A DNA stretch of 64,000 bases from Rhynchopus euleeides (taxonomy: Eukaryota; Euglenozoa; Diplonemea; Diplonemida; Diplonemidae): positions 682,001 to 746,000 of the forward strand of contig OY723261.1 in the NCBI GenBank assembly GCA_963210315.1. The letters are read 5' to 3'. Below the pieces are notes generated by a model, which saw nothing but the letters and a program-made list of their open reading frames with translations, was not told the origin of the DNA and did no database searches. Both the position numbers and the translations under genes were made by a program. This document shows, piece by piece, positions 52,322-63,074 of the stretch; the stretch's first letter is position 1; each line of letters starts with the position of its first letter.

Positions 52322-54876
52322 GGGGTGGGGGGTGTGGGGGTGTGGAGGGTGGTGGTCCACAGCAGAAAAAAAAACCTGTCGAGAGGAGAGGGAGGAGAGA
52401 ACTTGTTTTGTAATGTGTTTGTTGCGTGAGGCAGTCCGCGTGTAGCTCCCCGGCACCTCCTGCATACGCAGTGTGTGATATGTGTGACGCACAAAACAAG
52501 TTCTCTTCGCAACGCTACGCTATTGCGTCCAAGGGCATGTCGACGAAAGATCGCGTTGTGGTAGACAGCACCCTATCGAGGAACTGTGTGAGGGGGCAGA
52601 TCTGTAGTGGCAGCAAGGAAAAATGCCGAGAAGGCAGAGAGGGTGCTGGAGTGGATATCGCCTATCAAGGGGGGTGGAGGAGGGGAGGGGAGGGAGGGGG
52701 GGGCGGTGGGGCGTCGCGGTCGGCATCGTGCATCCTCTTCATCTTCCCTGGTGAGGACCCCTTCCAGTTTGTTTTGGTACACAAGGGGTGTGGAGGAGGG
52801 GGAGGGTGGTGGGACGGAGGGGGGGGGGGGAAGACCCGTAGGTTGTGTTTAGTTGGATTTTGCTTGCTTCAAGCCACACCCGTACGCATCGTACGTCATC
52901 TCGCTGGCTTTCTTCTTCGCTTCTGACAAAGCAAACAGGATTGGTCAGGCGAAAAGAACACATCACACACACACATCCCCCCCACCCCTCCCCCAACTCG
53001 AAGAAAAGGGCAAGCGGGTCTATTTGGTGTTTCAGCTGTGCGCGCAATAGACACTTTTTTGGCGTGAAGGAGGAGCTCAGGCCGTGACAAGCCAACATTA
53101 CATGCAGATAAAGGTGTTACCCTCAAACTTCCTCCGTCACTTCAGGGCGATATCGCCGCCGTTTGTAAGAACATACGTGTGGGTGGGAGTGGGGGACGGG
53201 GGGGGGGGTCAGTGAATGGGTCAAATATAATAAGAAGTCTACACAAGAAGGGGGGCCGGAGGGGGGGCCACAAAACACTTCTCTCGCCCCTGCCCACCTG
53301 GCACCCACCCCACAAAGGCAGAACGGGGGTGGGGCGGAATCGCATTCCGCTCTCAGGCAGAAGAAGGTCGAATCTCCAGCTGTACGATTTACTCTGTTAC
53401 ATCATGCAATATGACTTCGCTTTGTCACTCGTCACGAGCAATGAAGAATATGACAAGATAGGTGACACAAAGCTACAACGAATTCTTTGCGCACCGGGAT
53501 CGTCAGAACTATGTATTGTACACAATGGCCAAGGGTTTCGTTGAAGCACAGCGTGGCAGCGAGGTCACAATGGTGTTGGCAATGGTGTGGGAAGGCCATC
53601 AAAGAAGCACACCTGTCGCATTTTTGTGCAGTGTGCAGAACGCAGCGTCAACCACTACCCCCCTAAGGAGGAATCCTGTTTTGCGCGCTCTACATCGCCG
53701 TATATCCCCTTCGCTTTTCCAGCCATTGTCTGCCGAGAATGAGAAAAATACACCCAGCCCACATGAGGGCTGCAGGGGGTCGGGGAAGGGGGGGGTCGGG
53801 GGGGGGTCAGTGATTTTGCGTTCCAGGGGGGATGGGGATGGGGAAGGGGGGGGAGGGGGGCGGGGAGTGGGGATACATGTACAAAAGGCAAAAGGGAGCA
53901 GATCTGGTCAACACAAAATCAGCCCAGGATTTGCCTTGGGATATTAGGGGTGCTTGGGACTTGATGTTTCGATCCGCAGCCAGGGCCGTGTTGCGAGACG
54001 CCAGACCAAGCGACGGTTTTATTGCGTTCGTTGTTTTCGCGAGAATCGGCAGAGCAACCGCGTGGAAAAAGGCCGAATCAAGTGGGTCAACCACAGCAGC
54101 AGCCCCTGCCTCATCAGCGATGTATATTTTTTTCTGTGGGGAGCCTTCGCGAACCCGTAGCAAGCGGCAATTTTTTTCGGCGTTTTTCTAATAAAAATGG
54201 GGAAAATACACCGAAGAAAACACACTCTGCTACACCGCTTAGCCCCCCCTCTCCATAGTTTTCAGTGTTGGGCACAATCAGCATCCACGAATGCCCGCCG
54301 GTTTTCCTTCTTTCAGTTTGCACCACACACACTTTCCGACGATTGAGGATCACCAGGAGCCGGCACACCTACCTGACACCAAGGGGCAGGGTTCATATGG
54401 CGACTCCCACCCCGCCCTGCAAACAGGCTGCTGTCAACATACAGAGATGGGTGACATCGCCGGAAAACGCCGTACCTCACAACACCTGGATCAAGGGCAT
54501 TCCGGCACGGGCAACCCCCAAGCAAGCAAAGGGGAAAATGCATGGAAAAAACCATTGGGCAATTGTTTCCCACACCGGGTTGATTCTCTCGATTGATCGT
54601 TCGGGACACATTGCAGTGTGGGGGGGGTGGGGTGGGGTCACACATTTACCCCTTTTACACCAGAAAAAAAGTGACACGCCATCCCCCCCCTGACGCTCTT
54701 TCGTCTCTTCACTTCTCTACTAATAATTTTGCGTTTCGTTTCTTTTTTTACGTCGAAGAAGCAAAAAGGGCGGAGGGGGAGGGGGGGGAGGCTGAAGCGC
54801 AGAAAGACCCACACCACGCGGCTCTCACACAACCCTCACAAATCAAGCCGCGGCGACCATCATCACCCCCCCCCCC
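52322..54876. other. intergenic spacer
   Basis: Contains the short inverted-repeat element at 52397-52505, G-runs near 52692 and 52818, C-runs near 52976 and a G-rich tract at 53790-53870. No gene is supported. Confidence 0.5.
52397..52505. mobile_element. 109-bp inverted-repeat element
   Basis: GAGAACTTGTTTTGT at the left and ACAAAACAAGTTCTC at the right are perfect 15-base inverted repeats. A related but less complete copy in the other orientation lies at about 19430-19615. It sits just upstream of the 52.3-kb start codon, so it may also be part of that gene's leader. Confidence 0.65.
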
Positions 54877-54878
54877 TA

Positions 54879-56210
54879 GGGGGGGTCATAAGCCCCCCTA
54901 AAAACGTACAAATACCAAAAATTTCAACATACCATCAGAACCGCCCTAATACCTGATCTGACCCGAAAATCCGACCCATACCCCCCCGGAAACCGTCTGG
55001 AGCCCACTTGTGACACCTGATGCGCACTTTTGTGATGATTTTTTGGGGTCCTAAAAAATGTACCTCAGTTTCGTACCTTGCCTTTGTACCTGAACCACTC
55101 CCGACCGCAATATTTCGTTCTTTGCCTTTTCTGCGGTGGTTCCGGCTCAGGTGGCACGATGTTGCCTCCCCAGTGCCTCGGCAAGGTCTTTCTTGTATCT
55201 GATTGGTGGGAATGTTGTGTTGTTGCGCCAGCTGAATGAGTTCAGCCACCTTCTGGGTGTAGTACACCACGCAGTCTCAACAGCACGTATGAGAGTGTAC
55301 CATGTGAGGACTCAACAAAGTCATTGGATAGGCATCTGCCTGCCGACTCAACCCCCACAGTGCGACCGCAAGATCGTCAGGGATGTCTCAACGCCAGGGG
55401 AATACTCTCCCCTGGCGTTGTACAACCCTACTCTTAATCCTCGGGTCCTCTCCTGGAGGCGGTGGTGGCGGGCCCGCAACGCTTCGTACTTCCGGTACGG
55501 ACTGGGGTAGTCTGCCCGGCTGACCCGCTCATCGCTTCCTAGATCATCTGCTGCTCTGGAGCTGCCATCACTCACTGCCCACATCAGTTGGTGTAGGGGT
55601 AGGAGCAGGAGGAGTGGGAGGAGTAGGAGTGCAGGTGACATCTTTCTTGGCCAGCAAGGAACGCCGCTTTTCGCACGTGCGTGCAGTTGATGCACCACTG
55701 CATATATCTGTCGTCACCACGTCCCACTCGCTCTCCTATGTACCCAGCCCGACGGAGCGCCCGAAATAATGTCGCCTCACGGATGTCGTGTGCCGTTTTC
55801 TTCTGACGCAGGTCTGCCACAACGCTCTCTGCCGGGACCCCGCACATCTCCCGTTTGGCGAGCGTCTTTCGAGCAAGGTACCCCTCTGCAGCAGCATCTG
55901 ACACCTCTGCGAGGCCCTAGGCACACGGCATGTGTTGCTCGGCGTGCTGGGTGAGCGTAGTGATACCCTTTCCTTGCAAAGAACGAAATACTGCGGTCGG
56001 GAGTGGTTCAGGTACAAAGGCAAGGTACGAAACTGAGGTACATTTTTTAGGACCCCAAAAAATCATCACAAAAGTGCGCATCAGGTGTCACAAGTGGGCT
56101 CCAGACGGTTTCCGGGGGGGTATGGGTCGGATTTTCGGGTCAGATCAGGTATTAGGGCGGTTCTGATGGTATGTTGAAAAATGTGGTTTTGTACGGGCTT
56201 ATGACCCCCC
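54879..56210. mobile_element. 1.3-kb element with terminal inverted repeats of about 240 bp
   Basis: The left arm 54879-55125 and the right arm 55976-56210 are inverted complements over about 240 bp. Matching phrases include GGGGGGTCATAAGCC at the ends, CAGAACCGCCCTAATACCTG, GTACCTCAGTTTCGTACCTT and GACCGCA(A/G)TATTTCGTTCTT. TA lies on both sides (54877-54878 and 56211-56212), then C-runs. The central 850 bp holds two short overlapping minus-strand frames (55584-55904 and 55348-55698), too small and unfamiliar to call a transposase. The ends differ from the CACGG and CAGG groups, making this a separate TA-inserting family. Confidence 0.85.
55348..55904 (-). pseudogene. possible broken gene inside the 54.9-kb element
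   Basis: Two minus-strand frames, 55584-55904 (106 aa) and 55348-55698 (116 aa), overlap in different phases. The first has helical, charged sequence with AHDIREATLFRALRRAGYIG and a Cys pair WCINCTHVRK; the second has an Arg-rich helix (YRKYEALRARHHRLQERTRG). They could be one protein split by a frameshift. Unrecognised. Confidence 0.35.
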
Positions 56211-56324
56211 TACCCCCCCCCCCCCCACAGGGATTCCGGGACATGGGATATGCCTTGTGGCGTGCAGCGGAACACAGCAGCACAGATGCCAACCCCCACT
56301 ACCCCTTGAGCAGAAGGGATCGGA

Positions 56325-56717
56325 TCAGTGATGCAGCTCACCTGCATCCATCTGCTGGAAGTGTGCGGCAGCTTTCCGCACAGAGATGTGCGACTCGTAC
56401 ACGACCTGGCTGCGGGGCTCGTTGCAGGAAGGGTCCTCTGCCGTCTCATCGCTGCTGTCTGCGGTGGTGGTAGCGTTGTCCGTGCTGCTCTCGTCATCCT
56501 CCTCCAGCTCCGCCAGGAACGCCTCCTCTTCAGCACGCTCCTCCTCCTCCACCTCGCGCAGGAAGGCTTCTTCCTCATCCGCCTCGTCCTGGATGCGCTG
56601 GCGCAGCCCATCCAGGCAGTCGTCGATCTTCATCTGCTCAGGGCGGCATGCCGGCGGCTCCTCGTCGGTGCCGGTGGGCACGACAACCCAGCTCGGCAGT
56701 GCGGCGGCGGTCGACAT
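56325..56717 (-). CDS. small acidic protein, 130 aa
   Basis: The start is taken at MSTAAALPSW (56717). The upstream open frame is low-complexity Pro/His/Ser and reads across a G/C-rich leader. Residues 35-85 are a strongly acidic, probably coiled helix (RIQDEADEEEAFLREVEEE; AFLAELEEDDESS). A short conserved-looking end, VVYESHISVRKAAAHFQQM, follows a Ser/Thr/Asp linker. No domain is recognised. Confidence 0.6.
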   Translation of the reverse strand: MSTAAALPSWVVVPTGTDEEPPACRPEQMKIDDCLDGLRQRIQDEADEEEAFLREVEEEERAEEEAFLAELEEDDESSTDNATTTADSSDETAEDPSCNEPRSQVVYESHISVRKAAAHFQQMDAGELHH

Positions 56718-59700
56718 CTGGGCGTGAGGTGAGGCGGGCGGGGCGAGGGTCGGCGTGGGTGGGTGGGGATGAGCGAAGGAGAAGCGGGGTGGTGATGTGG
56801 CGGGGGGGGGGGAGGGCGGTGGTGCAACGAAATAACCTGCAGTGTGTTGGGAGGGTGTGGTGTGTTGTACACAGCATTTTCCCCAATCGTCTTCTCCCCC
56901 AGAGGCTTGCCCCAATGGATGCGTTGGGAAGAGGGAGGGGCAGGGGCAGGGGGGGAGAAGGTGGCGGCGGTTGTTTTTGTGCCAACGCCATTGCTGATTT
57001 TCTGCTGCTTTCGTTGGCTGGGAACCTCCCCAAGAGAGAGGATCCCCCCCACACCCCCACCCACCCCACCCCCCAGAGCGGGGGAGCGATGTGTCCGTCA
57101 GCCCCATCACTGCACTCCCTACCCCAAACCCCCACACCCGCCCATTCGTGTTCTCAATTACGTGCTCTGTGTACACACACAGAAGTTCGGGTATTTCTTT
57201 CGCAAAAACCAGACAGATGTGGGTTGGCAAGCCTGAGCTGGCACCACCTGCATCAGTATGGCACGAGCCGTGGCGGCGAACATGGGATCCCGTCTGAATC
57301 CCAGAGGGGCCAGGAAGGGATATTCCAAAGCGCGGATCATCTGACAAGAAGCCTGCCACTGAAAACAGTGCGTCCTGTGGAGGACTGTATGCAAAGGGCA
57401 CGCAGCCATGCACTTGAATCTTTTTGCAGCAGTGCAGACTACACCGAGCGCCGATTGAACCGATGTCCACTGTAAAGTACACTTCACGTCTGTGTTCACG
57501 TGAATAGTTTGTTGGTGCCTTCGAATGCGCCATCCTTTTCACTGCACAACCCACAGCCACCCCCACCCCCCCAATAATTCTGAGACACAAAAAATACCAC
57601 CGCCTGCCCTCATGATTTGGTTGCCGGTGCGACTTAACACGTGCGTTTGATTTGTCTGCTTCGACGGGGCGTCGAACGGTCGACAATGGAATGGGCAAAA
57701 AGAAGCGGCCCTCATCAAACCATGGCCCCAACGGGAGTCGTGTGGCCCTTCCTCGCGAGCATCTATGGAAGAAGGGCTGGGGTGCAGTTTGCTGTGACGC
57801 CGATCTATGACTTGGCGATCGCAGGACTCATGAAACCACGGCACAGACACCACGAGTCGCTTCAGGCCTGCACCTCTTCCTCTAACTTGCGATATTGACA
57901 ATTTCTGTGCACACTGCAAACCCTCGCCGGATAGAAAGGGCGATGATTGGCGCTGAAAACGTTTCCGCAAAAGCCGTGTGCACAAACCCATGTCAATCTG
58001 CCGGATCGAAAAAGCGGAGAAAATGACAACAAGCCGGTAGCTGATTGCGATTGTTCTGTTTCGGGACATTTGAACCACTTCATGCGCACACACCACGCCC
58101 CAGATACATTGAAGTGGCGTGTGTGTGGGGGGCAAACACCAGCAGTATCACAACAAAAGCTTCTTCAGCCGTGCCTTGCCTCTCCCTTCCCAGCCCGATG
58201 GGCGGGGGTCAACTGCACATCACCCTGGACCTGCTAAAGTCGAGCCCACCGCACTATCTATGGAATGGCAGCCACGGGGACAACAGTACAAACACCACCA
58301 GGGGCAAGCTGCAAGCCACACAAATTGTTACCAGGGTGAGTAGATTTTGATTCCCTGCACCACAGAGTGCAGTCCCCCCGTCTCCTCCCCCCCCTTCCCC
58401 TGACCCCAACACCCACACCGGAGGAACATTCCAACACACAGAAGGGGAAATCCTCGGAAGAAAATGGATGTGTCCATTTTCCTATAAAAAGCCAACCCGT
58501 GACACCACGCACACAGGGCACGTAAATCATGTTTTTGCAAGAGTGTAGATGACGCCGATCGGTGTGTCCCCACGCACCTGCCGTACCAAACGAACCCGGA
58601 ATCAGTAAAAAAGAGAAAAGGGCCGGAATAAAACCAGAAGGAAGAAAGCGTTTCACGGAATACCTCCACGCTGACAGGCAGGGCGGTGCAGTTCAGCGGA
58701 AACTGGCCGGACAAGACACAAACCCACCCACCACCCACACCCCTGATCTCACCCCCCTCCCCGGACCCTCACGGGAGGGGGGCAAATAGAAGAACCGATT
58801 CAGGAATGTACAGACAGCCAGACAGGGGAAGAGCGAGCGCGCGGGGGGGGTGGGGTGGGGGTGACGCTAGCAAGTGTTCCAACCGAGTGGGGGCGTTGGA
58901 GGCGACGACGAGCAACACTCAACGGGTGGCGAGTGATCAAATCTCCCCCCCTCCCCCTCCCGTTAGCAAACTATAGCTAGTAGTATGACGAGTCTTTTCG
59001 CCCTTCATGAAAGCAGAGGCGCGCCGTGGAGAGATGGGTGGGGCCGTTGTTTTTTTTGCAGGGGTGGGGGCCAGTGCAGTCGGTGATTTGGGCGGGAAGC
59101 GTGGCCCAAGTGATGGGAGGGGGGGGGGGGGGCGGGAGGGGGCGTGAGGGGGGAACGAATCCCTGACACCTCCTGCGGCGATGCGGCATGTGTGATTTGC
59201 CGTAATTGCACAGCATTTCTCTTCGCAAGGGTTCTCTGCTGTATCCGAGAGCTCTCAGTGTTGCTGGGGGGGGGGGGGGGGCAGGTGAGGGCGATCAAAG
59301 ACGGACTCGCCACCAGGTCGAAACCCCCGCCAGGGAGGGGCGTGTCCCGATGGTACCATCCTGTGTTGCGCCAGTTCGGGGGAGGTAGGACGGGGGTGGT
59401 GGTGGTGAGGGCGAGAGATGCAGAGAAGAGCCTCAGCCTGAGGGATGGCGTCTGAAAAAAATCGGGGTTTTACGTACGCCATATGCCACGGCCTTTTCCC
59501 TGGCGGGGGGTGGGGGGGTGGGGCGATTTTATTAATTCCGAAGAATGTTGCTCTCCCCCCTGCACTTCCGAAAACAATGTCTCTCCCTTCCCCCCCCCCC
59601 CTCTCCCCTCCAATAAGCCGACATACATACAACTCAATTTGCAGATGGTGTGCAGAAAACCTCGTGGGAGGCGATCCGCTTTGAATCTACGGCCACGGTT

Positions 59701-60201
59701 CGGGGGGAGGTGGGCCTGATATTTCGCCTCGGGTCAGGTGGTGACACGTCGAAACCAACTGGGTTGGCCTGACTCGCCATGTTAATCGCCTCAGCGTGTC
59801 GGCTTGTGCCGACCACTGGACAACTAAAATGACATTACAACCTCGATGCGGTAGTTTGGAAGCAGGCTAGAGCCAGGGAATGGCTGTGGCTTCACCGCAA
59901 TTCGAGATCCCACGCACCGTGATGTGAGGCGTTGGCGCCATTTCAGAGCGATCGAGAGAGATGGCCTATTGCAACGCACACCACCTTGCTTCAAAATCTC
60001 ACACGACACACACGTGAATCTTTTTTGGAAAGCCCCGGCAGGTGCTGGGCGGGTAGCCCACTCTTCAGTGTGGCAGTGCAGAACGAACCGAAACAACATG
60101 CTCTTGATGCAATCAACCCACTGCCCAAGGGTGCTGTGGGCTTTACTGGGCTGGGGCTCTCACGCCACACCCAGCCCTGCACCACCCCCCACGCCCACTC
60201 A
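56718..60201. other. long intergenic region
   Basis: No gene is supported across 3.5 kb. G-runs near 56801 and 59110-59130 and C-runs near 57045 and 59590 occur. A phrase near 60010 (CACACGTGAATCTTTTTTGG) resembles one at about 7350. Open frames are short or Pro/Gly-rich. Confidence 0.5.
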
Positions 60202-61182
60202 TCAGTCGCCCTTCTTCCGCGTGGAACTCATCGGGGCCCTATTTTGCGCAGACTTTGTCGCAGCAGCGCCTGCACTCTGGATAGCGTTGAACACGCCCTT
60301 CAGGGTGCTGTTGATCCCGGCGTTACTCTTCCGGTTACTGCGCTGCGAGGCACCGCTGCTGCTGCTTCCCGACACAGGGCCACCCGCAGCACTCTCCCGG
60401 ATTGGAGTCTGCTCCGACCAGTCGTCGGCAACAAAATCACAGGCTTCGTTGAACTGATCAAACTCATCAACCCTCCCCTGTGTCTGCGCCTGCGCCTGGG
60501 GCGGCGGCGGGACCCGCGACATTCTCCGGTGGAGGAAGCTGGACGGCAGACGCGACCCGTAGAGCTCCAGGAAGTCGGGTTTCGTCCGCAGCTCCATACA
60601 CGCTGCCTGCACGTCAGCATCCTGCGACATCGGGATGACCAGCAGAGACGACGGCGGCATGCACGCCAGGTCCTCGGCAGTGCTCTTCTCCAGCTGGTTG
60701 ACATCCACGATGATCCCCTCCGTCGTGTCATACTTCAGCGACAGCAGCAGCAGCGAGTCGTTCCCCCCCACCGCATGCAGATAGCAGATGTCGCCGTATG
60801 TCGGCGTGTCACTCGGGGGCGCCGGCGACTCCTCCACTGGCACCTCGCGTGTGGCGACGACGGTCTCAGTCGCGGGGCGGAAGGCGGCGGAAGACTGGCT
60901 CCGCTGCCCTGCGAACCCCCGCTCGCCACGCTTGGTCACCCCAGAGGAGGTCAGCCCAGCCCCCCCCTGCACCACCGCAGACTCTTGGAAGGCCACAGGG
61001 CTCGTTGCGTTGCTGTCATACCCCCCGCGGAGACGCGGTGCCGGTCCAGAAGCAGAGGAGGTGCGTGTCCGGGTGGTCCCGCGTGTCAGCGACTGCGACC
61101 GTCCCTTCTTCTGCTCGCCCTTGTCTTTGAAAAGGTTCCACACCGCTCCCGTGTCGTTGTTGAGCCCATATCTGCGTATCAT
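60202..61182 (-). CDS. unrecognised protein, 326 aa
   Basis: It starts MIRRYGLNNDTGAVWNL. The first 120 residues are Ser/Thr/Arg-rich linker. The best-looking folded part is residues 125-215 (YGDICYLHAVGGNDSLLLL; IIVDVNQLEKSTAEDLACM; PSSLLVIPMSQDADVQAACM), an alternation of strands and helices. A Pro/Gln linker, an acidic stretch (DEFDQFNEACDFVADDW) and a basic Ser/Arg tail follow. No family is recognised. The 501-codon plus-strand frame over the same region has the repetitive Arg/Leu composition of an antisense shadow. Confidence 0.65.
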   Translation of the reverse strand: MIRRYGLNNDTGAVWNLFKDKGEQKKGRSQSLTRGTTRTRTSSASGPAPRLRGGYDSNATSPVAFQESAVVQGGAGLTSSGVTKRGERGFAGQRSQSSAAFRPATETVVATREVPVEESPAPPSDTPTYGDICYLHAVGGNDSLLLLSLKYDTTEGIIVDVNQLEKSTAEDLACMPPSSLLVIPMSQDADVQAACMELRTKPDFLELYGSRLPSSFLHRRMSRVPPPPQAQAQTQGRVDEFDQFNEACDFVADDWSEQTPIRESAAGGPVSGSSSSGASQRSNRKSNAGINSTLKGVFNAIQSAGAAATKSAQNRAPMSSTRKKGD

Positions 61183-61849
61183 CCTCAGGTGTTCGTGGGA
61201 GAGGCACAGAAGGGCGTGCAGGGGAGGGTAGTGTGTGTGTGGAGGGAGGGGGGCGGGGGTGGCCTCCTGTCGTCGATCGATGTGTGGAGATCAGGGTGGC
61301 GTGTGCACAACCTTCACTCGGAATCAGGTTGTCGCATTGAAATAGAAATAGAAGGGGGGGAGGGGAGGGGAGGGGGACAGGGACTCGCGACAACGTCTGC
61401 TGAATATGACAATCTAAACTCTACCGGATTGACCTGACAACCCCCCCACCTCCCCCCGCCCCACATGCCCCATCACCTCATGTGTAATTCCCCACGCAAT
61501 CTGTTGGTGGAGGCCCTGGCACTCAGCTCTGTGTCAATGTATCGCACCTCTGCCAGGCGTGATGGCGAGTCTGTCAGCGCGTAAACATCTCTACACTTCA
61601 GAGCGTCGACTATATTGGTTTAGCGAATCTGCAACGACAACAGCGGCAGATGTGGGAATGTTCGAAGGGGACTGGCCAGGGCTAAAGCCCTGGGCTAAAA
61701 AACGAATTGAACAAGCTAGGTTTGCAGCAGGTTGGCCGCACCGATCTCCCCCTGCCACACGTTCACGGGAACGGGATGCATTTTCCGGAGAAATCTGACA
61801 AATCAACAACACACGCCACAGGTGGACCCGCCATTTGTTGACATCCCAC
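61183..61849. other. intergenic spacer
   Basis: Nothing recognisable apart from GGGGAGGGGA runs near 61355-61378 and C-runs at 61441-61460. Confidence 0.45.
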
Positions 61850-62854
61850 CTACGCTGCGGTGTACACCATGCAGTGCTCTGCGATGTCCGACCTGCAGAC
61901 GGGGCACGTCACAAAGTTGGACTTCGCGATAATGCCGTCCATACACACCCTGCACAGGACGAGGTGCTTGCAGGGCATCAGCAGCACCGTGGCAGGCTTC
62001 TCTGTGCAGCAGAGACAGAGGTGTGGGGAGAGGCGGTCCTCCCACAGGCTGTCCAGCGTCTCCGTCACCCTCTTCAGCGCCTGCAGCACACTGTGCTGGT
62101 GCTTCAGGAGAGCGGTGTCCGACAGGCTTTCGAGATTCTCTCCCCGGAAATGCAGGAGGCGCTGCCGCACCTGGTTCGAGTCGTGCATTGTGCGCAGGAG
62201 GCGGAGCTTGCAGAGAAGCATCGCAACGATGTTGGGCGGCACCACCTGGTGGAACATGCCGCACTGTTTAGCAAAGGCGTCATGCGTCAGCAGCGCAGCG
62301 CGGTCCACAGGGCCCGTGTCGAAGAGGACGGTGGCCCGCTCCTCGACAGCAGGGTCGACGTGGCAGGCGACAACCCCTGAGCACCCGCACAGCTTCAGCA
62401 CCACAGCACCGCTACGCGACCCCCCACCCTGCACAGTGCAGGCTTCTGTGTCGTCCCGCGAGATGCTGGCGCGCACCAGGGTGCGCTGCTCCGTCACGAC
62501 GTCAAAGTGCAAGCAGCCATCGCTGGTGAGCTCCAGAGTGCCCTTGCGCCTGCTGTAGAAGCTGCCCAGCACAACTCCAAGATAGGGCAGCGTCGCCACC
62601 GTCACCACAGGCGGCTCGTCGAGCTGCGGCGGGGGTGCTGCCATCGGGGGCACGCGTGTCTTGTCGTGCGCCCTGCGGGTCGCAGCCGCGGCCTGTGTGG
62701 GGGCGGCGGCAGCGGCGGCCCTGGGGGCAGGGGCGCGCCGGCGCTTCCGTGATGGGGAGGCTGGCCCCAAGGCATCCAGGACAGGCGGCGGCACCCGCCG
62801 CGGCGGCCCTTCCTCCGGCTCGCCCGCAGCAAAGCTCACAGTTCGCTTCTTCAT
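61850..62854 (-). CDS. RING-finger protein (putative E3 ubiquitin ligase), 334 aa
   Basis: The C-terminal 56 residues are a C3HC4-type RING: LCLCCTEKPATVLLMPCKHL with VLCRVCMDGI and TCPVCRSDI. The order is Cys-x2-Cys, Cys-x-His, Cys-x2-Cys and Cys-x2-Cys, as in RING-HC ligases of the IAP/MGRN type at the protein end. Upstream, residues 85-215 look like a beta-rich domain (LPYLGVVLGSFYSRRKGTLELTSDGCLHFDVV is split here by length limits, see 62430-62600 on the map), followed by helices at 220-275 (HQVVPPNIVAMLLCKLRLL). The first 80 residues are Pro/Ala/Arg-rich. The start at MKKRTVSFAAG is chosen because the upstream open frame is a proline run from a G/C tract. Confidence 0.88.
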   Translation of the reverse strand: MKKRTVSFAAGEPEEGPPRRVPPPVLDALGPASPSRKRRRAPAPRAAAAAAPTQAAAATRRAHDKTRVPPMAAPPPQLDEPPVVTVATLPYLGVVLGSFYSRRKGTLELTSDGCLHFDVVTEQRTLVRASISRDDTEACTVQGGGSRSGAVVLKLCGCSGVVACHVDPAVEERATVLFDTGPVDRAALLTHDAFAKQCGMFHQVVPPNIVAMLLCKLRLLRTMHDSNQVRQRLLHFRGENLESLSDTALLKHQHSVLQALKRVTETLDSLWEDRLSPHLCLCCTEKPATVLLMPCKHLVLCRVCMDGIIAKSNFVTCPVCRSDIAEHCMVYTAA

Positions 62855-63074
62855 GCTGCCAGCAGACCTCCAGGCCTGTGGCCTGCCTTCAGAAGGGGGT
62901 GGCGGTGGTGGCGGTGGGGTCCAACAATGCACAATAGGGAGACGGCGGGGATTGCCACAGGGCGAGATCAAACCGGGATGGGGTGGAGTGGGAGGGGGAG
63001 GGGGGGGGGGGTCCTTCATTCTTCATTCTTGGGGCGCCCACACCGCCACCTCGCCACGCCAGCCCCTCCTAAGA

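Noticed and set aside
56718-57731. Long upstream extension of the 56.3-kb minus-strand gene
   Set aside because: Low-complexity Pro/Ser/His sequence reading across G/C tracts. MSTAAALPSW is the first start followed by plausible protein.
59932-61437. Plus-strand frame of 501 codons
   Set aside because: Arg/Leu/His-rich composition typical of an antisense shadow in GC-rich DNA, overlapping the minus-strand 326-codon gene. It runs against the direction of all host genes.
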